Assembly (NCBI RefSeq): GCF_001602525.1
Contig: NZ_LSYT01000002.1
Span: 496,001-560,000, forward strand
Direction of reading: 5' to 3'
Source: Flavobacterium chilense
GTDB lineage: Bacteria > Bacteroidota > Bacteroidia > Flavobacteriales > Flavobacteriaceae
DNA: 64,000 nt
In this document: positions 34,124-41,697 of the stretch, one piece after another
Numbering within the stretch: position 1 is the first letter of the stretch
Layout of the letters: each line of letters starts with the position of its first letter
Position numbers and translations under genes: made by a program
The notes under the pieces: model-generated
Database searches by the model: none
The model's input: only the letters and a program-made list of their open reading frames with translations
Told to the model about the DNA's origin: nothing

Positions 34124-35755
34124 TTATAAGTTTAAAGTCTGATCTTTAGGATATCTCACTTTATAACTGATTCGGATTTTCCTTGTTTCATTTGGTTTCA
34201 ATTGCAATTGCCAGGTTAGGATTCCTGTTTCTGTATTTACTTTTGCACCATCACTTTGCAGTAATTCTACCTCAATTTCCTTATTTGTTGTAAGCGGATA
34301 TTGGTCTTTCAACAATAATTCAACACCTTCTTTTTTATTGTTTCTAACGGTTATATCATAAGTAAAAGTCTGTTCTTTTTTGGCAGATAAAAACTTAGTT
34401 CCAGATTTGTCAGCTACTTTTTCACGTTTGATCGACACTTTTTTATCACGTCCCATGCTTAAGTTTAGTGTATCGCTGGTTTGGTTTGGCTGAATAAATG
34501 TTTTACCCACATACATACCTTCAAAAATAATGTTTGCCTCGCCTTGTAATAAATTGTATTTGCTGTAATCGGCAATTTCAGCAAGAAGGAAAGCTTCATT
34601 CTCTACTTTTGGAACGGCATAGTATTTATAGGTTGCCGGAAGTTTTATTTCTTTCAGCGATACGCTATGAATTTTTCCATTTGATAAAATATCATATGGA
34701 ATATCTATGTCAAAAGAAACATTCAATTGATTTTCTGAAACCGTTGTGTAATCAGAAACCGTAGATTCTGCCATAACAGGTGCGGCAACATAATTAAGTT
34801 CTTCATTAACTTTTTTATCTTTCAGTGCTCCGCGTGCACTTTGCAACTGATTCATAACGGCTCTTTGGTTGTAGCCATAATTGGCATTATTTCTCAAAAA
34901 CCATGAACTCAATATAGGCGCCTGATTGTTTTGATTTGGATAACCGCTGGACAAAGTCAGTTTTACTTTTTTCCAGTCAATTCCTGTATTTTGAACTACT
35001 TGTGCTTTGTACATCATATTGATAGGAGCATTTACACTTTCAGTTCGTAAATCATAAAAAGGAGACCAGGTGGCATCATTGGTTAAATATGATATTTCAA
35101 GCGGAACTGGTCCGGCAACATTACTCATAACCTGCACAATCAATTTTCCGGAAGATGTTTTTTCTTCTTTGTTACCGTCAATTTCAAGTTTGTTGTTTAG
35201 TTTTTGAAGCGTTTCATCCAGTTTTTGCTTTTTATCCGTCAGGCTATTAATATTGTTGGCAAGTTCAAGCTGCTTGTTTTTATAATAATCAACCATTTTC
35301 ATTAATTCGGCTACATTCAATCCTGAATTTGCTCCCGAAATCTGTTGGTTTTTATCTAATAACTGAATCGTTTTAGTCTCAGAATTAATGCTGTTACTCA
35401 CTTTCAGAATTTCTTTCTGAACCAAAACAATACTGTCACGAACTCTTTTTAATAACGGAGATTTTGGATCGTTTTCGTATTCTGAAATATAATTATTGGT
35501 AAACTGAACCGAAAGAACTGTTACGTTTGCCGGAGCGCCAATTTGTATAGAACTTTCGTTTAGGTTGACAGCCACATTTTTAATCACAAGTTCGCTGGTA
35601 CCTAACGGCAAAGTAGTACTGGCGGTTTGAGAAATTTCGGCAGCATTAAAATAAACTGTTGCAGCTTTTACTTTTGCCGTTGTAAATATGGGTTTTTGTG
35701 CAAAGGCAAAAGTGCATAACAATAAGAAAAATGCTGTTGCTTGTTTTTTAATCAT
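34124..35755 (-). CDS. Secreted MuiA-like protein (DUF4139 family)
   Basis: 543 residues with signal peptide MIKKQATAFFLLLCTFAFAQ. An N-terminal DUF4140-type domain (about 25-130) is followed by a coiled coil (about 90-200), then the DUF4139 domain (about 210-543) with YNQRAVMNQLQ, YKYYAVPKVENEAFLLAEI and a closing RKIRISYKVRYPKDQ. The 'mucoidy inhibitor A' name comes from a Rhizobium gene, and the molecular role is unknown. Lies next to the L,D-transpeptidase/VWA genes on the same strand, with 68 bp between. Confidence 0.85.
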   Translation of the reverse strand: MIKKQATAFFLLLCTFAFAQKPIFTTAKVKAATVYFNAAEISQTASTTLPLGTSELVIKNVAVNLNESSIQIGAPANVTVLSVQFTNNYISEYENDPKSPLLKRVRDSIVLVQKEILKVSNSINSETKTIQLLDKNQQISGANSGLNVAELMKMVDYYKNKQLELANNINSLTDKKQKLDETLQKLNNKLEIDGNKEEKTSSGKLIVQVMSNVAGPVPLEISYLTNDATWSPFYDLRTESVNAPINMMYKAQVVQNTGIDWKKVKLTLSSGYPNQNNQAPILSSWFLRNNANYGYNQRAVMNQLQSARGALKDKKVNEELNYVAAPVMAESTVSDYTTVSENQLNVSFDIDIPYDILSNGKIHSVSLKEIKLPATYKYYAVPKVENEAFLLAEIADYSKYNLLQGEANIIFEGMYVGKTFIQPNQTSDTLNLSMGRDKKVSIKREKVADKSGTKFLSAKKEQTFTYDITVRNNKKEGVELLLKDQYPLTTNKEIEVELLQSDGAKVNTETGILTWQLQLKPNETRKIRISYKVRYPKDQTLNL

Positions 35756-35823
35756 GGTATTATAGTTTAAGATTTTTTTTTCTTACAAGGAATAGATTAC
35801 AAATATCTAAAAGTAAAATTGAT

Positions 35824-36447
35824 TTAGTAATACATTACCAGAATCATTTTCTTTTTGGAGTTATCAATCAGTTTTTCAATTACACTAAAAAACTTCTCGT
35901 TGACCATTGGACAACCCAGGCTATTACAAATTGGATTGATTTGTTCTTCAAACGGAATTTCTGAATATTTGTGCAAGACTATATTTCTGTCAAATGCATT
36001 GCTGTTTGTTTCGTCCAAACCGTATAATTTATAGGCTTTTCCAAATCTTCCGGTATAGGAGCTGCCAATGGCATATTTTCCTAACGAACTGCAATTAGAA
36101 TCTTTTGTGTTGCTAAATCTCAGCTTTCCGGGAATTCCTGTTTCTGAACCGGAACCATGACCAACTAAACCTTTGTCTAGTAATTTATTGTGTTTTAAAT
36201 CATAAATAAAAAACCGATTTTTTCCAGATTCAACTTTCATATCTAATAAAAAGACAACATCTGAATTGTATTTAGAAGACTTCCCCAAAAATCTTCTAAT
36301 TTCAGCGGTCTCACTTTTTAGTTTCTCTTCGTAGGAGTAAACCGGTTTTGTATATTTAATGATTTCTATCTTTTCTTCTTTATTTCTGCAGGCAAAACTC
36401 ACACAAAAAATACTGAATGAAAGCAAAATAAATAGTCTCTTTTTCAT
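35824..36447 (-). CDS. Murein L,D-transpeptidase-like lipoprotein
   Basis: 207 residues. The signal MKKRLFILLSFSIFCVSFAC has a lipobox-like Cys20. The catalytic domain is of the YkuD_2 type: LVGHGSGSETG, GKYAIGSSYTGRFGKAYKLYGLD, then a His (NIVLHKYSEI) and the Cys motif ICNSLGCPMVNEKFF. Predicted to cross-link peptidoglycan stems or attach proteins to them in the periplasm. Starts 3 nt after the VWA gene stops, so it belongs to the same transcript, driven by the LytTR-type site at 37681-37711. Confidence 0.82.
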   Translation of the reverse strand: MKKRLFILLSFSIFCVSFACRNKEEKIEIIKYTKPVYSYEEKLKSETAEIRRFLGKSSKYNSDVVFLLDMKVESGKNRFFIYDLKHNKLLDKGLVGHGSGSETGIPGKLRFSNTKDSNCSSLGKYAIGSSYTGRFGKAYKLYGLDETNSNAFDRNIVLHKYSEIPFEEQINPICNSLGCPMVNEKFFSVIEKLIDNSKKKMILVMYY

Positions 36448-36450
36448 GAG

Positions 36451-37611
36451 TTATTTTTCAACTGTATAACCTTTAACTTTTGCAAAAGCAACAATTGATG
36501 AATTGATAGTGTTGCCTAAATCGTCTTGTTTCTTGGTTTTTTTAGATTCATTATCAATGTATTCCTGACGTTTTTTTGCCAGTACACCAATTTCTTTCTG
36601 AATCGTTTCTCTTTCTTTTGTTTTTTCGGTTACTATTTTTTGCAATTCAGCAGTGCTTTTGTTCTGTAGTTCACTGGGTAATTCTTCTTTTTTAATTTTC
36701 GAAATAGCTCCTGCATCATCTTTTACTTTATCCACAAGATCCCAGCTTTCATTTTTATAAACGGCTTTTGATTTGCTTACCGCACGATCTGCATAATTTG
36801 CACTTGAAACCATTTTGGCATTTTCATCCTGCATGATCTGGTTTCTCTTTTTCTCCGTTCCTCGTGAACCGTAATTAATGTAAGTTTTGTTCATTCTCTC
36901 ATCGCATTTGGTAATTTGATCATCATAAGGAGTTACAATGTATTGTACAGACTGGTTAGAATCGATGTTGAAGTATTTACCTTTTCCACGATCAGCCCCA
37001 TCTTTCCAGAGAATATTTATACCTTCCGTTTTATTACCGCAAAAGATTGTATTAACATATATATCATTTTTTAAGGCATTGCTAATTGCTTCTTTATAGC
37101 TGATTTTTCCCTGATTAAATTCTTCATTGCCCGCAATGTAAATCAGTTTCATGTTTTTGGATTCTGATGCCCATTTTAATTCTTTTGTTGCATCCTGAAT
37201 CACGGCGCCACAATATTCGTTTCCGCCGTTTGTTTTTAAGGCGAATAGTTTTTCCGAAATCAAATCCAGATCTGTAGAAAGGGGAGTAACTTGTCTGATG
37301 TAATTTGATTTTTCTGATAAACCATCGTTTCCATATTCGTATAAAGCAATTTCTATATCTGGCGATCTGCCTTCATATTTTAAAGTAGTTAAAGTATTGA
37401 CAATATTCCATAATCTTGACTTTGCCTGATCAATCAATCCGTCCATACTACTTGAAGTATCCAGTAAAAGTGCAACTTGTATTTTGGTAGTAGCCAAAGC
37501 TGGTTTTTCAACTTCTGTTTTATGTTTTTTTGGTGTTGCATTAGAGGAGTTGCAGCTCGCAAGGGATAATGTGGCTGCAAAAAGTGCCGAGATAAAAAGA
37601 TTTGATTTCAT
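36451..37611 (-). CDS. VWA-domain lipoprotein
   Basis: 386 residues. The signal MKSNLFISALFAATLSLASC ends in a lipobox Cys20. The von Willebrand A domain (about 43-240) has an intact MIDAS start DTSSSMDGL and ALYEYGNDGLS. The C-terminal part is a Lys/Glu-rich coiled coil (about 300-375). Predicted to sit at a membrane face and bind partners in a metal-dependent way. First gene of a two-gene transcript with the L,D-transpeptidase; its promoter has a putative response-regulator site. Confidence 0.82.
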   Translation of the reverse strand: MKSNLFISALFAATLSLASCNSSNATPKKHKTEVEKPALATTKIQVALLLDTSSSMDGLIDQAKSRLWNIVNTLTTLKYEGRSPDIEIALYEYGNDGLSEKSNYIRQVTPLSTDLDLISEKLFALKTNGGNEYCGAVIQDATKELKWASESKNMKLIYIAGNEEFNQGKISYKEAISNALKNDIYVNTIFCGNKTEGINILWKDGADRGKGKYFNIDSNQSVQYIVTPYDDQITKCDERMNKTYINYGSRGTEKKRNQIMQDENAKMVSSANYADRAVSKSKAVYKNESWDLVDKVKDDAGAISKIKKEELPSELQNKSTAELQKIVTEKTKERETIQKEIGVLAKKRQEYIDNESKKTKKQDDLGNTINSSIVAFAKVKGYTVEK

Positions 37612-37643
37612 AATTCTTGAGTTTTAATTGGATGATTACAGAT

Positions 37644-37711
37644 CAAACTTAGAAAACTAAAACGCCTGTTTTTCGTACAAATGGTGAAACCGGGTTTTGA
37701 CTTGGTGAAAA
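37644..37711 (-). promoter_or_regulatory. Promoter with LytTR-like direct-repeat operator, VWA gene
   Basis: Minus strand: TTTTCACCAAGTCAAA (37711-37696), then a second TTTCACCA (37689-37682) exactly 21 bp further, then TAAGTTTG (37651-37644), which matches TAnnTTTG. The ATG is 32 nt further on. The gap from the 16-mer to the -7 box is 44 bp, the same as at the next promoter (38715-38782). Confidence 0.75.
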
Positions 37712-37723
37712 GCTGTTTTAAGA

Positions 37724-38689
37724 TTAATAGATTGGTTTGGCTGTATTGGAGTTCAGGGATTTTAAATCGCCGTTTGGCGTAACCAGAATAAGTTCTTTAT
37801 CGGTTTTCGAAAGTGGCTTTTTTTCTCTGTTAATTGCTATTTTAATTTCATATTGTATTTGAATAACAGGTTCTAATACAGTAGGATTAATTACAAAGTC
37901 AAATTCTTTATTCAATAAAGGCTGATAATAAAGTGTCACAGATTTGTTAACCTGATTGATGTTTGAAGCTTTTTTTAAGTTTAAAGAAGAGCTATTGTAA
38001 GCTTCATACGATTTATACATTTCTACAGGTACATTAACGATATAACCATCGGTTATTCTTTTCTCAGCAGTTGTAAATGTTTCTCCAAGTAATTCCTGAT
38101 AGTTCTTTATCTTTTCCTGCACCATAAGTTTTGCTTTGTTCATCATCTCTTTCTTAATGGTTTCTAATGCATTTGAGAAATAATCAACTCTTACCAGATC
38201 GTATATTTCATTATTGGATAAAATCGAAATAAACTCATTTAACTGATTGGGATCTGTATATTTGATATGGATGTTTTTCTTTACTTCAAACCCTGCCGGG
38301 ACTTCGTTATATGTTTTACGATTAAAAACTTTCTTTTCTGTTTCGTATTCATAAACGGGAACAAATGAAATCATGTCTACATAAGTTTCAACACCTTTTT
38401 GTAAATTGATTTCATTTAGCGACTGTTTAATTCTTTGGTCAATTAACTCGTTTACCTCTTTGGTAGTTTTACCGGTTTGCGTAGTGCTGAAAATGGCAGT
38501 ATAAGCATCTGCTTTAACATTCGCCAGTCCTTTTATATTTACAAGAATATCAGCATTCGAAGGAAAGTTTACATTGATAAGATCATTGTTGTAATTCTGC
38601 TGATTCTGATAGTTGATATTTCCGGAAACCTGAGCCATTATAAAAGGAGAAAATAATGCTACTAAAAATGAGAAGAATAGTTTTTTCAT
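37724..38689 (-). CDS. Secreted SIMPL (DUF541)-like protein
   Basis: 321 residues with signal peptide MKKLFFSFLVALFSPFIMAQ. The stretch ADILVNIKGLANVKADAYTA and the long helix EMMNKAKLMVQEKIKNYQEL, with beta strands between, fit the SIMPL/DUF541 periplasmic family. The last third has no recognised domain. Function unknown; relatives are linked to oxidative or envelope stress. It has its own copy of the shared operator, so it is probably co-regulated with the VWA and L,D-transpeptidase genes. Confidence 0.7.
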   Translation of the reverse strand: MKKLFFSFLVALFSPFIMAQVSGNINYQNQQNYNNDLINVNFPSNADILVNIKGLANVKADAYTAIFSTTQTGKTTKEVNELIDQRIKQSLNEINLQKGVETYVDMISFVPVYEYETEKKVFNRKTYNEVPAGFEVKKNIHIKYTDPNQLNEFISILSNNEIYDLVRVDYFSNALETIKKEMMNKAKLMVQEKIKNYQELLGETFTTAEKRITDGYIVNVPVEMYKSYEAYNSSSLNLKKASNINQVNKSVTLYYQPLLNKEFDFVINPTVLEPVIQIQYEIKIAINREKKPLSKTDKELILVTPNGDLKSLNSNTAKPIY

Positions 38690-38714
38690 GATTCTTGGTT
38701 TTAAGATTATGAAG

Positions 38715-38782
38715 CAAATGTATTGAGTGAAAAAACGTATTTTTGACAGAATGGGTCAACAGGTCGTTTGACTTGGTGAAAA
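38715..38782 (-). promoter_or_regulatory. Promoter with LytTR-like operator, SIMPL gene
   Basis: Minus strand: TTTTCACCAAGTCAAA (38782-38767), a weaker second half-site GTTGACCC at the same 21-bp period, then TACATTTG (38722-38715). The gap from the 16-mer to the -7 box is again 44 bp. The site is also 56 bp upstream of the divergent kinase gene. Confidence 0.75.
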
Positions 38783-38837
38783 CTATAGGAAAGGAATTTG
38801 AAATTAGGTTACTTTACACTTTCAAAATAAAGTATTT

Positions 38838-40661
38838 GTGAAACGTCATTTGATAATTGGTTTTAGTCTGTTTTTTTTAGTGCTATTGTTTTCACAGCGA
38901 GCAACAGCACAAGCAGCTCCTGTGCAGAAAACAGAAAATACTAAAAAGGCTAAAATCAACAAAGCTGCCGAAGATTTGTCTAACTCAATTGATGAAAATG
39001 ATGAATCGAAAATTGCTCAGAATTATGAAAGACTGGCGAATGAGTTTTTAAATAATGGCGATAATGCCAAAGCAGAAGAGTATTTTAAAAGAGCATTAAA
39101 CAGTTATACCAAACTAAAACAGACAGAAGATAAAACCCGGGTCACCAGAAGTCTGGCAAAGGCACAGGAAAATCAGAAAAACTTTGGATCAGCCATTAAG
39201 AGTTATGAAATAGCAGGCTCACTTGCAAAGGATGAAGTTCAGGAAAAAATTAATCTGAATGATGCTAACCGACTTCGAAATCAGGCAAATCCGGCAAGTC
39301 AGACCAATTACGTCGATTCGAATATTGATTTACTGAAAAAAGAAAATAAGAGCCAGGAAGTTACAGAAGCTTATGTGCAGAAAGCACAAAATTCATTAGA
39401 TCTAAAAGACAAAAAGGTTGCCATAGAAAGCTATAATAAAGCTTTGGTATATGCGAAAGATAAACCCGAAGATGTCATTAAAATCAAAAATGAAATTGCC
39501 AAGGTTTATGTCGAAGACAATCAGTTTGAGAAGGCACTTGTTATCAATGAAAAATTACTTGCCGAAGCCAGAAAGAATAAAGATTACACCACAGAGATAA
39601 AACAATTGCAGTCTCTTTCGTCACTTTATTTTGAGAAGAAAGAACCCGAAAAAGCAATTTCGTCTTTGAAAGAAGCTTATAACTTATCATTTCAAAAAGG
39701 AAATTCGGCGGAAGCCAGAAAAAGTTTGTCCTCTTTGATAAAATATTACAAAAACAAAGGTCAGGATAAAGAAAGCATGGCACTCTATGAACAGTTTTTT
39801 GAAAACTTCGAAAAACTAATCCATTCTGATACCACTTTGATTGATGCCAAAACGTTTCAGGTTACCGAAGATAAAATCCGCCAACTTGAAAAAGAGAAAA
39901 CATTAAAAGATGAATTGATCACAAAGAAAAACACCTTTAATTATTTTCTTCTGGGGTCAATATTGCTGCTTTTGCTTTTGTTTATGTTCATAGTAAAAGC
40001 CTTATATGCGATTAAAACTAAGAATAAAGAAATTGCCCTGCAATCGTTACGACGCGAAATGAATCCGCATTTTATCTTTAACAGTTTAAATAGTGTCAAT
40101 CAGTTTATTTCGGAAAATAAAGAATTAGAGGCCAATAAATACCTGACTTCTTATTCAAATTTAATGCGAAATATGATGGAAAATTCTAATAAAGATTTCA
40201 TTTCACTGGATAAAGAAGTAGAGCAATTGAAAAAATATCTCGATCTGGAACATCTGCGTTTTCAGGATAAATTTGATTTTGTTATTACTGTTGATGAAGG
40301 TCTGGATGCCGAAAGTGTTTTGGTTCCTAATATGATTATTCAGCCTCATTTAGAAAATGCGATTTGGCATGGTTTGCGTTATCTGGATCAAAAAGGATTT
40401 TTAGAACTTAAATTTGAACTTAAAGACCAAAAAGTTGCCGTTACTATTTCTGATAACGGAATTGGTTTAACCAAAAGTCAGGAACTTAAAACAAGCAATC
40501 AAAAAGTACATGAATCACGCGGACTGAACAATACCAGAGAACGAATTGGCTTGCTAAATGAATTGTATAAAAAGCATATTTCTTTTAGCATCAGAGAAAA
40601 AGAACAACCGGAATCCGGAACAATAGTTGAAATTGTTTTTCCATTAATCGATACCATATGA
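38838..40661 (+). CDS. LytS-type sensor histidine kinase with TPR sensor region
   Basis: 607 residues, GTG start. The signal segment FSLFFLVLLFSQRATAQ is followed by a periplasmic TPR region (about 40-330), a coiled coil, and one membrane span (about 372-392, FLLGSILLLLLLFMFIVKAL). The His_kinase domain has the phospho-acceptor His in REMNPHFIFNSLNSVNQFI (near 410), then a HATPase domain with QPHLENAIWHG and ISDNGIGL. Senses an unknown envelope signal, perhaps by protein contact through TPRs, and phosphorylates the next gene's product. The stop overlaps the regulator start by 4 nt. Confidence 0.9.
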   Translation: MKRHLIIGFSLFFLVLLFSQRATAQAAPVQKTENTKKAKINKAAEDLSNSIDENDESKIAQNYERLANEFLNNGDNAKAEEYFKRALNSYTKLKQTEDKTRVTRSLAKAQENQKNFGSAIKSYEIAGSLAKDEVQEKINLNDANRLRNQANPASQTNYVDSNIDLLKKENKSQEVTEAYVQKAQNSLDLKDKKVAIESYNKALVYAKDKPEDVIKIKNEIAKVYVEDNQFEKALVINEKLLAEARKNKDYTTEIKQLQSLSSLYFEKKEPEKAISSLKEAYNLSFQKGNSAEARKSLSSLIKYYKNKGQDKESMALYEQFFENFEKLIHSDTTLIDAKTFQVTEDKIRQLEKEKTLKDELITKKNTFNYFLLGSILLLLLLFMFIVKALYAIKTKNKEIALQSLRREMNPHFIFNSLNSVNQFISENKELEANKYLTSYSNLMRNMMENSNKDFISLDKEVEQLKKYLDLEHLRFQDKFDFVITVDEGLDAESVLVPNMIIQPHLENAIWHGLRYLDQKGFLELKFELKDQKVAVTISDNGIGLTKSQELKTSNQKVHESRGLNNTRERIGLLNELYKKHISFSIREKEQPESGTIVEIVFPLIDTI

Positions 40662-41407
40662 TGACATTTCAAAAAATAAAAAGTGTAATTGTCGAAGATG
40701 AATTGGCTGCGAGAGAAGTGCTTAAAAATTATTTGAGTAAATATTGTCCGCAGGTCGAAGTTGTAGGAGAAGCACAAAACATTAAAGAAGCCGTTCCGTT
40801 GTTGCATGAAATTAAGCCGCAATTGGTTTTTCTGGATGTTGAAATGCCTTTCGGAAATGCTTTTGATGTTCTCGAAGCCTGTAAAGATTTACAGTTTGAA
40901 ACCATATTTGTAACGGCTTTTTCAGAATATTCGTTGAAAGCTTTAAATCAAAGTGCTGCGTATTATTTATTAAAGCCTATTAGTATCGAAGAACTGATTG
41001 TGGCGGTAAACAAAGTGCATCATCAGATTATGAATCACGAAATCTTTAATAGAAATAAAATTATTGTTGCCAATTTTCATGAACAAAAACCAGAAAAGCA
41101 ACAGGTAATCCTGCCAACACTGGAAGGTTTTGAAGTCGTGAAGATGGAAGAAATTGTTCGCCTTCGCGGAAACGGAAATTTTACAGATTTATATCTGAAC
41201 AACGGGAACAAAAAAATGGTCTGCCGATTTTTAAAACACTTTTCTGAAATTTTGCCTTTGCCTTTTATTCGGGTTCATAAGTCACACATCATTAATTTGA
41301 ATTGTGTAAAATCATATAATAAAGGCGGAATCATTACGCTGAATGATGGTGCAGAAATTGAAGTTTCGCCGACTTACAAAGAAGAGTTTTTGAAGAATTT
41401 TAAATAG
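40658..41407 (+). CDS. LytTR-type response regulator
   Basis: 249 residues. Receiver domain (about 8-125) with the acidic pair E13/D14, the phospho-acceptor Asp60 in LVFLDVEMPFGNAFD, the Thr/Ser and the Lys in LLKPI. The LytTR DNA-binding domain (about 145-249) has LRGNGNFTDLYL and FIRVHKSHIINLNCV. Such regulators bind direct repeats spaced about 21 bp, which matches the sites found ahead of the two divergent minus-strand genes. Likely targets are those genes and possibly its own operon. Confidence 0.92.
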   Translation: MMTFQKIKSVIVEDELAAREVLKNYLSKYCPQVEVVGEAQNIKEAVPLLHEIKPQLVFLDVEMPFGNAFDVLEACKDLQFETIFVTAFSEYSLKALNQSAAYYLLKPISIEELIVAVNKVHHQIMNHEIFNRNKIIVANFHEQKPEKQQVILPTLEGFEVVKMEEIVRLRGNGNFTDLYLNNGNKKMVCRFLKHFSEILPLPFIRVHKSHIINLNCVKSYNKGGIITLNDGAEIEVSPTYKEEFLKNFK

Positions 41408-41697
41408 TTTTTTTGCCACGAAGGCGCTAAGACACGAAGTTTTTATTAAAGCTTGTGAAATTTGCTCGCAAAGTCTTTTTTTAAGTTCAATAGCGTCCAG
41501 CTTTAGCTGGATGAAAATATGAACGCAAAGAAAAAGGCTTTAGCCAAACAAATAAGTTTGGCTAAAGCCTTTTTCTTTCTTAATTTTATTCCCCCTAACT
41601 TCAGCTAGGGATTATTGAAAAACTTTGTGACTCTGCAACTTTTCGGGATTAAAAACAAAAAAACTTCGTGTCTTAGCGCCTTCGTAGCAAAAAACTA
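41406..41697. repeat. Nested palindromic repeat between convergent genes
   Basis: The outer arms, GCCACGAAGGCGCTAAGACACGAAG (41415-41439, shown to give its words) and its complement near 41664-41690, lie about 225 bp apart. Inside are TCCAGC-TTTA-GCTGGA (about 41499-41514), a perfect 23-bp stem with loop AAATAA (arms 41527-41549 and 41556-41578), and CCCTA...TAGGG (about 41592-41609). The 23-bp hairpin ends in T residues and probably also works as the terminator for the regulator gene and for the GT51 gene. Confidence 0.8.
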
